From the NCBI GenBank assembly GCA_001775965.1, contig MEZG01000043.1:1-42769 (forward strand): a stretch of DNA of 42,769 nucleotides. The letters run 5' to 3'. Origin of the DNA: Candidatus Bathyarchaeota archaeon RBG_13_60_20 (GTDB lineage Archaea; Thermoproteota; Bathyarchaeia; TCS64). Shown in pieces: positions 32,107 to 39,031 of the stretch (within the stretch, counting starts at the first letter, position 1; every line of letters starts with the position of its first letter). The notes beneath the pieces are model-generated. The model did no database searches, was not told the DNA's origin, and was given only the letters and a program-made list of their open reading frames with translations. The position numbers and the translations under genes were made by a program.

Positions 32107-33900
32107 ATGAGGCAGCTGATCCACAACGGCGTCATGGTCCCGCCCCCGTACGAGGCCCAAGAGCTCTTGGTTAGGATAAAGGGCGAGGAGCACAGGTTGA
32201 CCCTAGCCCAGGAGGAGCGGGCGGTGGCGTGGGCCAAGAAGATGGGCACCCCATACGTGGAGGACCCGGTCTTCGCCGAGAACTTCCACAGCGACTTCAG
32301 CGAGGTGCTGGGCCTTAAGGTGCTCCCCGGCGACGTGGAATACACGGACATCCACAGGATGGTCCTGGCCGAGCGCGAGCACCGCCAGAACCTGCCCAAC
32401 GAGGAGAAGAAGAGGCTCAGGGACCTGAGGAAGGTGGAGCGTGAGGCCAACAAGGAGAGGTACGGGTACGCGGTCATCAACGGCGAGCGCTGCGAGCTGG
32501 GCAACTACACCGTTGAGCCCAGCGGCATCTTCATGGGCCGCGGCCAGCACCCCTTCAGGGGCAAGTGGAAGGAGGGTCCGCGCCACAGCGACATCGAGCT
32601 GAACCTGAGCCCCGATGCGCCCAAGCCGCCCGGCGACTGGAAGGCCGTCGTCTGGGACCCGGAGAGCATGTGGATAGCCCGATGGAAGGACAGGCTTACC
32701 GACAAGATGAAGTATGTGTGGCCCCATGACAGCAGCCCCATCAAGCAGCGGAAGGAGGTTGAGAAGTTCGATAAGGCTGTTGAGCTCCGCAGGAACCTGG
32801 GCAGAGTCCGTTGCCACATCATGGACAACCTGGCCAGCCCGGACCTGCGCCGCCGCAAGACCGCCACCGTCAGCTACCTCATAGACGCCCTCAAGTTCAG
32901 GGTGGGCGACGAGAAGGACGACGAGGAGGAGGCCGATACGGTGGGCGCCAGCAGCCTCCGCACCGAGCACATCGCCTTCAACCCGGATGGCTCCGTCACC
33001 TTCGACTTCCTGGGCAAGGACAGCATCCCCCTCAAGCTCACGGCCACCCTGGACCCCCGCGCCGCGGCGAACCTCAAGGAGTTCGCGGAGATGAACAGCG
33101 GGGGCCCCCTCTTCGAGGAGGTCAACAGCAGCGTCGTTAGCGAGTTCCTAGGCGAGGTCATGGACGGAGTCACCGCCAAGGTCTTCAGGACGTGCCACGC
33201 CACGGAGGCCGTGGAGAGGCGGCTCAGGGAGACGGAGGTGAAGCCAGACGAGCCAGAATACTGGAAGAGGCACGTCGCCACCCTGGCCAACTTGGACGCG
33301 GCCGTCACGTGCAACCACAAGCGCACCATACCCAAAACCTGGGAGCAGGGCCTGCAGCGCCAGAGGGAGCGCCTGGAACAGACGAAGAGGAAGGCCCGCG
33401 AGAACCTGCGCAAGTCCAAGCAGCGCATCCAGGAAGCCACAGGCAAACACGAAAGCCGGATAGCCAAACTCGAGGCCAAGCTGGAGGAGGACAAGGTCAA
33501 GCTCCAGGGGCTCAAGGAGGAGCTAAGGCAGAGGGAGGAGCAGGGTAAGCCCACAGGTAGCCTGAAGAGCCGGGTATCCTCCAAGCAGAAGAGCGTCCGG
33601 GCGACACGTGAAAGCATACAGCAGGCCAAGTCCAAGCACCGAGATGCCGCGGAGAAGCTGAGGATGCAGATGGAGGAGCGGCGAGCCAAGGACGAGGAGA
33701 CGGTGGAGAAGCTCAGGCTTCAGCTGGAAGCCAGGGAGCTGACTCGCGACTACAACCTGGGGACCAGTCTCAAGAGCTACGTGGACCCCCGCGTCTACTA
33801 CGAGTGGGGCCGCAGGGTCGACTACGACTGGAGGAGCTACTACAGCGACAACCTTGCCAAGAAGTTCAGCTGGGTGGACCCCGCGCCCGACGAGGAGTAG
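32107..33900 (+). CDS. topIB: DNA topoisomerase IB, eukaryote type, with an extended linker
   Basis: A 597-residue eukaryote-like topoisomerase IB that relaxes supercoils through a 3'-phosphotyrosyl intermediate. The N-terminal core opens HNGVMVPPPYE, matching the FAPPYEP region of human TOP1. All five active-site residues can be placed: Arg285 (SLRTEH), Lys304 (FLGKDS), Arg361 (KVFRT), His404 (CNHKR) and Tyr558 (SYVDPR). The C-terminal cap ends KKFSWVDPAPDEE, like human KFAWAIDMADEDYEF. The linker between PKTW (412) and LGTS (551) is 138 residues of charged coiled coil, against about 75 in human TOP1. There is no eukaryotic N-terminal tail. ATG 32107 is preceded by an AT-rich CTTAAGAAAA promoter element near 32060. 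Confidence 0.95.
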   Translation: MRQLIHNGVMVPPPYEAQELLVRIKGEEHRLTLAQEERAVAWAKKMGTPYVEDPVFAENFHSDFSEVLGLKVLPGDVEYTDIHRMVLAEREHRQNLPNEEKKRLRDLRKVEREANKERYGYAVINGERCELGNYTVEPSGIFMGRGQHPFRGKWKEGPRHSDIELNLSPDAPKPPGDWKAVVWDPESMWIARWKDRLTDKMKYVWPHDSSPIKQRKEVEKFDKAVELRRNLGRVRCHIMDNLASPDLRRRKTATVSYLIDALKFRVGDEKDDEEEADTVGASSLRTEHIAFNPDGSVTFDFLGKDSIPLKLTATLDPRAAANLKEFAEMNSGGPLFEEVNSSVVSEFLGEVMDGVTAKVFRTCHATEAVERRLRETEVKPDEPEYWKRHVATLANLDAAVTCNHKRTIPKTWEQGLQRQRERLEQTKRKARENLRKSKQRIQEATGKHESRIAKLEAKLEEDKVKLQGLKEELRQREEQGKPTGSLKSRVSSKQKSVRATRESIQQAKSKHRDAAEKLRMQMEERRAKDEETVEKLRLQLEARELTRDYNLGTSLKSYVDPRVYYEWGRRVDYDWRSYYSDNLAKKFSWVDPAPDEE

Positions 33901-34182
33901 TTATCCTCCGCCGATGGGCGGCATCACCCTCACTGTGTCCCCGTCAACCAGAACCTTTCCGAACCCGCCGAGACCAGATATATCAACGTCGTTGACGCTG
34001 AACATCAGGTAGTCCAGGGGCCGGCCGTTCCCGTCAAACGCGTATTCCTCCAGAGGGCCGTGGAGCCCCACGAGGGCGCGAACAAGGTCGAGCACCGTAG
34101 ACCCCTCCGGCAGCGAGACGGCCTCATCACCTGTTCCGGCCGCCTCCCGGGCCATAGCGTAGTACCTGACCCTGACCCTCAC
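33901..34182 (-). CDS. moaD: MoaD/ThiS-family sulfur-carrier protein
   Basis: A 93-residue ubiquitin-fold protein ending in Gly-Gly-Gly (MPPIGGG), the tail activated as a thiocarboxylate. Sequence such as RVRYYAMAREAAG and VNDVDI matches MoaD of molybdopterin synthase. It donates sulfur for the dithiolene of the pterin cofactor. It is divergently transcribed from the AOR gene, whose product needs the tungsto- or molybdopterin cofactor, so the two are linked functionally. Starts at GTG 34182, which lies 27 bp after a minus-strand CCCATAAG TATA element, giving a leaderless mRNA. It converges on topIB with no gap. Confidence 0.88.
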   Translation of the reverse strand: MRVRVRYYAMAREAAGTGDEAVSLPEGSTVLDLVRALVGLHGPLEEYAFDGNGRPLDYLMFSVNDVDISGLGGFGKVLVDGDTVRVMPPIGGG

Positions 34183-34205
34183 AGACGGATAATGGTCCTC
34201 GGCCG

Positions 34206-34213
34206 CTTATGGG
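34206..34213 (-). promoter_or_regulatory. TATA box of moaD
   Basis: CCCATAAG on the minus strand, 27 bp upstream of the GTG start of moaD, a leaderless spacing. Confidence 0.45.
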
Positions 34214-34263
34214 TCTTTTCGATAACATTATTGGACGCCGCGACCTGATCATACCTGATTTCA

Positions 34264-36099
34264 TTGTCAAGCAAACTGAAGGGGTACGCGGGGAGGTTCC
34301 TGGACGTGGACCTCACCGGGGCCACCCTGTCCGACAGGGTCTTCGACGAGGAGACCCTCAGGCTCTACATGGGCGGCACGGGCATCGGGTCCAAGCTGCT
34401 CTACGAGGAGGTGCCCAGGGACGCCGCGTGGAACGACCCGAGGAACATGGTGTCCATCGCCAGCGGGCCACTGGGGGGCACCGCGGTGGGCGGCTCAGGT
34501 ACCATAAGCATCGTAACCAAGGGTGCCCTCACCGGAGGCGCCACAAGCGTCCAGGCCAACGGCCTCATCGGGGCCTACATGAGGTTCAGCGGGTACGACG
34601 GCGTCATAGTCAGGGGCGCCTCAAGCGACTGGAAGTACCTAGTACTCAAGGATGGTAAAGCCGAGCTCAGGGACGCCTCGCCCATCCTGGGGCTGGACAC
34701 CTACGAGACTACCGACAGGCTCAGGGAGATGCACGGCGCCAAGGGGCGCGAGGCAAGCGTCCTTAGCATAGGGCCCTCAGGGGAGAACCTCGCCAGGTTC
34801 GCAGGCGTATTCGTGGACCACGGCCACAGCGCCAGCCACAACGGCCCAGGCGCTGTGCTGGGCAGTAAGAAGCTGAAGGCCATAGTCGCGTTCAGGGGCG
34901 GTGGCCGGGTGGACGTCCACGACCCTAAGAAGCTGACAGAGGTGGCCCAGGAGATGTACAAGGACGTCGAGTACTTCAGGGGCACCATCGGCGGCGTCGC
35001 CAACATGTACAGGGGCGCCAAGGGCGACCTCCCCATAAAGAACTACATGACCTACGACTGGGGCGCGTCCCCGGAGGAGGTGGAGTCCTTCACCGAGAAG
35101 AGCATCCGCGACAGGTACCAGGTGGAGCGTATGCCGTGCTGGGGCTGCAGGCTGCTCCACAGCACCATGATGGAGGTCAGGGAAGGCAGGTACAAGTGCC
35201 ACGTTGAGGAGCCGGAGTACGAGCAGATGGCGGCCTGGGGCCCCGTCATAGGCAACTCGGACGTGGAGGCCGCCATGATGCTGAGCGGCTTGACGGACAG
35301 GCTTGGCCTGGAGAATAACGAGGCGGGCTGGCTGGTGGGCTGGGTCATGGAGTGCGCCGAGAAGGGGTACCTAGCGGAGAGCCAGCTGGGCTTCAAGACG
35401 GGGTGGGGCGACGTTGAGGGTGCGGAGCGCATCCTCAGGATGGTATCGAGCCGCGAGGGCTTCGGCGACGTCCTAGCCGAAGGCGTCAAACGGGCCTCGG
35501 AGAAGGTGGGGGGCAATGCAGCAGATTGCGCCATCTACACATTGAAGGGCAACACGCCCAGGGGCCACGACCACAGGACCAGGTGGAGCGAGATGTTCGA
35601 CACCTGCGTAAGCAGCACGTCAACCATCGAGACCCACATGGGCGCCATGAGCCCCCAGTCCCAGGGCCCCGCCAACCCGATGTTGGTGAGCGGAGAGGTG
35701 GCCCGCACCAAGGGGCTCATGCAGCTCGAGGACAGTGTAGGCACCTGCCGCTTCAACACCCGGATGAACGCCGGGAAGCTGGCTGAGGCCGTCTCCGCAT
35801 CCACGGGCTGGGACATGGGAGCCGAGGAGGCGTGGGACGTGGGCAGGCGGGCCGTGAACCTCCTCAGGGCCTTTAACCTGGAGTCGGGCATCGGCCCCGA
35901 GCTGGACAGGCCCTCAACCAGGTACGGCTCCACACCTGTGAACGGACCCACGGCCGGCGTCAGCATCATGCCCCACTGGGACGAGATGCTCAGCAACTAC
36001 TACGCGCTCATGGGCTGGGACGAGAGGGGCATCCCCAGGAGGGAGACCCTGGAGAGGCTCGGCATAGGCCACGTCTGGGCCGGCATCAAGGGACTCTGA
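34264..36099 (+). CDS. aor: Tungsten-type aldehyde:ferredoxin oxidoreductase (AOR) family
   Basis: A 611-residue AOR-family enzyme; such enzymes oxidise aldehydes to acids and pass electrons to ferredoxin using a bis-pterin tungsten centre and a 4Fe-4S cluster. Pterin-contact motifs are visible at the N-terminus (GGTGIGSKLLY), in ASGPLGGTAVGGSG, and in GPGAVLGSKKLKAI. The cluster ligands of Pyrococcus AOR (C-x2-C-x3-C, then Cys about 494) correspond here to Cys292, Cys295, His299 and Cys495. The third ligand is therefore His, not Cys. The start is TTG 34264, where the family N-terminus (LKGYAGRFLDVDLT) begins. The aldehyde substrate cannot be told; the neighbouring aldolase gene may supply one. 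Confidence 0.93.
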   Translation: MSSKLKGYAGRFLDVDLTGATLSDRVFDEETLRLYMGGTGIGSKLLYEEVPRDAAWNDPRNMVSIASGPLGGTAVGGSGTISIVTKGALTGGATSVQANGLIGAYMRFSGYDGVIVRGASSDWKYLVLKDGKAELRDASPILGLDTYETTDRLREMHGAKGREASVLSIGPSGENLARFAGVFVDHGHSASHNGPGAVLGSKKLKAIVAFRGGGRVDVHDPKKLTEVAQEMYKDVEYFRGTIGGVANMYRGAKGDLPIKNYMTYDWGASPEEVESFTEKSIRDRYQVERMPCWGCRLLHSTMMEVREGRYKCHVEEPEYEQMAAWGPVIGNSDVEAAMMLSGLTDRLGLENNEAGWLVGWVMECAEKGYLAESQLGFKTGWGDVEGAERILRMVSSREGFGDVLAEGVKRASEKVGGNAADCAIYTLKGNTPRGHDHRTRWSEMFDTCVSSTSTIETHMGAMSPQSQGPANPMLVSGEVARTKGLMQLEDSVGTCRFNTRMNAGKLAEAVSASTGWDMGAEEAWDVGRRAVNLLRAFNLESGIGPELDRPSTRYGSTPVNGPTAGVSIMPHWDEMLSNYYALMGWDERGIPRRETLERLGIGHVWAGIKGL

Positions 36100-36140
36100 C
36101 TCCCCAAGGTTTTATCCGGCTTCAATCCCTTCCTCTAGCC

Positions 36141-36938
36141 ATGAGGAACCTTGTCAAGCGCAAGCTCAAGGCCGGCAGGCCGGCACTGGGCACCTGGGTG
36201 ACCATCGGCCACCCCGACGTTACCATGTACCTAGCCGACATGGGCTGGGACTGGCTGGTCTGCGACATGGAGCACAGCGCCTTTGGGCCCGAGACCTACC
36301 ACTTCATGGTTCAGGGGATGCTGTACGCCCGTGAGCGCTGCATGCCCATGTGCAGGGTGCCGTGGACGGACCTCATCTGGATCAAGAAGGTGATGGACGC
36401 CGGAGCCACCGGCATCGTCTCGCCTAGGATTGAGACCAAGGAGCAGGCCGAGGAGATGGTCAGGCTCATGAAGTACCCGCCCTGGGGCGAGCGCGGCGCC
36501 GGGCCAAGGCTCGCCGCCTTCAGGGACCCAGACTACTTCAAGACGGCCAACGATGAGACCCTCTGCGTCGTCATGATCGAGACCGCGAAGGGCGTGGAGA
36601 ACATCAGCGACATCTTCAGCGTGGAGGGCGTGGACGCGTGCTTCGTGGGGCCCAGCGACCTGAGCCTGGACATGGGAATCCACCAGCAGTACACGAACCC
36701 TGTGTTCCTGAAGACCCTGGACAGGATCGTGGAGGCGGGCCGCGACCAGGGCGTGGCCCCCGGCATGCACTGCTTCACGACTCCGGGGCCCACCAACATA
36801 AACGAGGCCCTAGAGCGGGGCTTCCTGTTCTGCGCCGTGAACAGCGACACCGCCTACATCCGGAACGGGGTGAACGCCGCCATTGGTTCCATCGAGGGAT
36901 GGAAGCCCGGGGAGACAAGTGACGAGGTCGCTCTCTAA
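36141..36938 (+). CDS. HpcH/HpaI-family class II aldolase
   Basis: A 265-residue TIM-barrel enzyme of the HpcH/HpaI (2,4-dihydroxyhept-2-enedioate aldolase, macrophomate synthase) group. Marks: ALGTWVTIGHPDV, VCDMEHSAFGPE with the Glu-His pair, ATGIVSPRIETKEQAE, and the metal-binding Glu in VMIETAKG followed by GVDACFVGPSDLSLDMG. These enzymes cleave 2-keto-4-hydroxy acids to pyruvate or a related keto acid plus an aldehyde. Following AOR by 41 bp on the same strand, it might release the aldehyde that AOR oxidises; this is an inference from position. A TATA-like GGTTTTATC at 36108-36116 lies about 28 bp before the ATG, so it can be transcribed on its own as a leaderless mRNA. Confidence 0.9.
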   Translation: MRNLVKRKLKAGRPALGTWVTIGHPDVTMYLADMGWDWLVCDMEHSAFGPETYHFMVQGMLYARERCMPMCRVPWTDLIWIKKVMDAGATGIVSPRIETKEQAEEMVRLMKYPPWGERGAGPRLAAFRDPDYFKTANDETLCVVMIETAKGVENISDIFSVEGVDACFVGPSDLSLDMGIHQQYTNPVFLKTLDRIVEAGRDQGVAPGMHCFTTPGPTNINEALERGFLFCAVNSDTAYIRNGVNAAIGSIEGWKPGETSDEVAL

Positions 36939-36940
36939 TC

Positions 36941-37008
36941 CATTTATAAATGACTGATCAATGCATTGATCGCTCATTTATAAACAGCTGATCAATCGAT
37001 TGATCAGC
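36941..37008. repeat. Tandem TATA-palindrome element between convergent genes
   Basis: Two 31-bp copies (36941-36971 and 36975-37005), identical at 26 positions. Each has CATTTATAAA, a three-base spacer, then a palindrome. Palindrome 1 (36956-36971) is a perfect 16-mer of half-site GATCAATG. Palindrome 2 (36987-37008) is a perfect 22-mer with half-site GCTGATCAATC. They include four GATC sites. They lie between the ends of the aldolase and DUF134 genes. Confidence 0.85.
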
Positions 37009-37042
37009 GGTTTAAAAAATTCGTTCTAAAGTCTATTGAAGC

Positions 37043-37354
37043 TTAGGGCTCACGCGGCTGGAGTATCTCCAGCCTCTTCCCCTCGGTGAGGGCCTGCGCC
37101 ACCTTCATCCTCCCACCGTTGAGGAGCCTCCAGATGGTGCCTCGGCTCACGCCCATGGCCGCGCCCGCCTCCTCCTGTGACATGCCCTCAAGGTCTACGA
37201 GGCGGATGGCCTCAAGCTCGGCGAACTCCAGGTGTACGGGGTCGCCCGGCCTCATGGGCTCCGGCTGGAAGGCTGTGGCAGCAGACGGCTTGCCCACCTT
37301 GACTGGCATGGGAAGCCTTCCGTGTCTCCCCCTTCTTCTTCTCCCGTGCATCAT
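37043..37354 (-). CDS. DUF134-family helix-turn-helix regulator
   Basis: A 103-residue protein of the DUF134 family. An N-terminal basic stretch (GRRRRGRHGRLP) is followed by LEFAELEAIRLVDLEGMSQEEAGAAMGVSRGTIWRLL, whose sigma-70-region-4-like HTH occupies about residues 50-85 (the quoted span marks it by position only in part). DUF134 genes commonly neighbour NifX, MinD/Mrp and DUF5320 genes, as here. It is divergent from the DUF5320-like gene; the 89-bp gap has three TGTGC-N4-GCACA sites that are its most likely operators, so it is probably autoregulated. ATG 37354 is used; a second ATG follows at once. Confidence 0.9.
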   Translation of the reverse strand: MMHGRRRRGRHGRLPMPVKVGKPSAATAFQPEPMRPGDPVHLEFAELEAIRLVDLEGMSQEEAGAAMGVSRGTIWRLLNGGRMKVAQALTEGKRLEILQPREP

Positions 37355-37363
37355 GGGTGGTTA

Positions 37364-37429
37364 TGTGCACATGCACAATATTTATATATTTCTGTGCGTA
37401 TGCACATAACGAAAGTGTGCGTAAGCACA
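37364..37429. promoter_or_regulatory. Triple palindromic operator TGTGC-N4-GCACA
   Basis: Three 14-bp perfect-arm palindromes: 37364-37377 (N4 = ACAT), 37393-37406 (GTAT) and 37416-37429 (GTAA). An AT-rich block with TTTATATATT (37381-37390) between the first two can serve as TATA box for both directions: starts near 37358 toward DUF134 and near 37412 toward the DUF5320-like gene. Site 1 covers the leader of the DUF134 transcript; sites 2 and 3 cover the start region of the other. Confidence 0.8.
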
Positions 37430-37443
37430 GAAAGGTGTGAAAC

Positions 37444-37716
37444 ATGGGATACAGAGGAAGAAGGATGGGAAGGAACCCCGGAAACGGGCCCTTCAGCGAC
37501 CTGCCCCCGTGGCAGCGCCCAGGATGGACCTACGGCTACGGCCGCGGATACGACCCAGGCTACGGTAGAGGATACTACGCCGGTGATCCCAGCAAGTGCG
37601 CCCGGTTCCCGTGGCTGCCCCGCTGGTGGTGGGCGAACCCCGACTACAGGGGAACAGTGCCAATGGCTCCGGTTACAGGGGACGCTCCCGCGGCACCCGT
37701 GGCTCCGGATGAGTGA
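37444..37716 (+). CDS. DUF5320-like Gly/aromatic-rich protein, N-terminal part
   Basis: A 90-residue protein rich in Gly, Arg, Tyr, Trp and Pro (GYGRGYDPGYGRGYY; FPWLPRWWW), the composition expected of the front part of DUF5320 proteins that accompany NifX and DUF134 genes. It ends with TGA at 37714-37716. The normal DUF5320 C-terminal coiled coil is found directly after that TGA in the same frame. ATG 37444 has an AGGTG ribosome-binding site six bases upstream. First gene of the operon under the triple operator. Confidence 0.7.
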   Translation: MGYRGRRMGRNPGNGPFSDLPPWQRPGWTYGYGRGYDPGYGRGYYAGDPSKCARFPWLPRWWWANPDYRGTVPMAPVTGDAPAAPVAPDE

Positions 37717-37809
37717 ATGTTCCTGAAGGACCAGATGAAGTACCTGGAGCAGGAGCTCACAGGCATCAGGAAGCGTCTGGACGAGCTGGGTTCAGAGGAA
37801 ACAGCTTAG
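37717..37809 (+). CDS. 30-aa coiled-coil peptide, C-terminal part of DUF5320-like protein
   Basis: The ATG follows the TGA of the previous gene without a gap and in the same frame. The 30 residues (MFLKDQMKYLEQEL, then IRKRLDELGSEETA) match the heptad-repeat tail of DUF5320 proteins. Either it is made by stop-restart at TGA-ATG, or the TGA is read through, giving a 121-residue fusion (with one residue at the TGA), or the gene is broken by mutation or sequencing error. Confidence 0.55.
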   Translation: MFLKDQMKYLEQELTGIRKRLDELGSEETA

Positions 37810-37840
37810 TACCCTAAACCCCCTTTTTTTGGTGATCAAG

Positions 37841-38173
37841 ATGAAGATAGCGGTGCCCACCCGGGGAAACAGAGGGCTGAGGGACAGGGTAGCCGACACC
37901 TTCTCACGTGCACCTTACTTCACCTTAGTAACCGTTGAGAACGGGGGCATCACCGATAAGAAGGTTATCCAGAACAAGGCGTCAGAGATGAATCAGGGGG
38001 CCGGTCCGATGGCCGCGCGCACCCTCATGGACAACGGCGTAGACGTGCTTCTCTCAGGGGAGATTGGCCCCGGCGCCACCAGCATCCTAGAGGCCTTCAG
38101 GATAAGAATCGGCAACGCCTCTAAGGACGAGAAGGTTAGGGACGCCGTAGAGAAGTACCTGGCCCAGCTATAG
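37841..38173 (+). CDS. NifX/NifB-like (dinitrogenase Fe-Mo cofactor biosynthesis) domain protein
   Basis: A 110-residue protein of the NifX/NafY/VnfX domain family (PF02579). It begins MKIAVPTRGNRGLRD, has TFSRAPYFTLVTVENG, and carries the small-molecule pocket GAGPMAARTLMDNGVDVLLSGEIGPGA (residues about 54-80). Such proteins bind metal clusters or nucleate Fe-S precursors; no nitrogenase genes are seen here. The ATG at 37841 has a GGTGAT Shine-Dalgarno four bases upstream; TTG 37829 and GTG 37832 are less likely. A C3T7 stretch (37821-37830) between it and the coiled-coil peptide may cause partial termination. It ends with a six-base overlap with the convergent MinD gene. Confidence 0.85.
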   Translation: MKIAVPTRGNRGLRDRVADTFSRAPYFTLVTVENGGITDKKVIQNKASEMNQGAGPMAARTLMDNGVDVLLSGEIGPGATSILEAFRIRIGNASKDEKVRDAVEKYLAQL

Positions 38174-39031
38174 GCCGAGGAATGAGCTGAACTCGCCCCA
38201 GGCCGCCTGTATTGCTATGGACGCCGGCGAGTCGGGGCTGAAGACTGTCACTGGCTGAGCCTGAACCATAGCCTTCGTGACGTTCTCGTCGAAGGGGATC
38301 ATGCCCAGCACGGGTATCCCCTGATCCTCGCAGAAGCCCCTGATGGACGCCGTGTTCTCCACGTTGAGGTCGTACTTGTTGATGATGACGCTGGGCACGA
38401 TCTCAAAGTGCTCCAGAAGCTGAAGAGCCCTCTTCAGGTCATGTATGCCGCTCAGCGTGGGCTCGACGACGGCGACCGCTGCGTCCACGTTGCTGAGGCT
38501 GGCGATTACCGGGCACCCGATGCCAGGCGGCCCGTCCACGAGAACGAGCTCCCTGCCCGTCTCATCGGCGAGCTTGACCGCGTTCTGGCGCACGAGGGTA
38601 ACGAGTTTTCCGCTGTTCTCCATGCCGGGGGTGAGCCGCGCGTGGCTCATGGGGCCGTACACTGTCTCGCTCAGGTAGGCGTGCCCGCAGACGCGTTCGT
38701 TGAAGCTTATCGCCTCCGCGGGGCAGTTCACGACGCACACTTTGCAGCCTTCGCAGTAGATGGGGTCCACGGCGTAATCGTGGATGGCGTTGAACCGGCA
38801 CAGCTGCATGCATAATCCGCACCTGGTGCACTTCTCCGGGTCGATCTCGGCCAGGTTCAGGCCCTTGAACTCCATGGTCTCCTTTACCTTCGGGTTGAGT
38901 ATCAGGTGCAGGTTGCTTGCGTCCACGTCGCAGTCGGCCAGTACGGGCTCATTCGCCAGGGCCGCGAAGCATCCCGTGATGGTGGTCTTACCTGTCCCGC
39001 CCTTGCCGCTGAGGATCGTTACCTGCTTCAC
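38168..39031 (-). CDS. MinD-family ATPase with inserted 2x[4Fe-4S] ferredoxin domain (second of pair)
   Basis: A 287-residue P-loop ATPase of the MinD/Mrp group with a deviant Walker A (LSGKGGTGKTT) and switch/Walker B LVDGPPGIGCPV. Between strands it carries a two-cluster ferredoxin insert (about residues 60-110): EKCTRCGLCMQLCRFNAI and YCEGCKVCVVNCPAEAI. These proteins are common next to NifX-type genes and are thought to load or sense Fe-S clusters with ATP. Start: GTG 39031, overlapping the stop of the first MinD gene as GTGA, gives MKQVTILSGKGG, the family N-terminus; an upstream ATG at 39082 would add 17 residues that do not fit. Confidence 0.9.
   Translation of the reverse strand: MKQVTILSGKGGTGKTTITGCFAALANEPVLADCDVDASNLHLILNPKVKETMEFKGLNLAEIDPEKCTRCGLCMQLCRFNAIHDYAVDPIYCEGCKVCVVNCPAEAISFNERVCGHAYLSETVYGPMSHARLTPGMENSGKLVTLVRQNAVKLADETGRELVLVDGPPGIGCPVIASLSNVDAAVAVVEPTLSGIHDLKRALQLLEHFEIVPSVIINKYDLNVENTASIRGFCEDQGIPVLGMIPFDENVTKAMVQAQPVTVFSPDSPASIAIQAAWGEFSSFLGL

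Noticed and set aside
37821..37830. C3T7 run as a full terminator before the NifX gene
   Set aside because: It may reduce readthrough, but the NifX gene has no clear TATA box of its own and probably depends on the upstream promoter, so a complete stop is unlikely.
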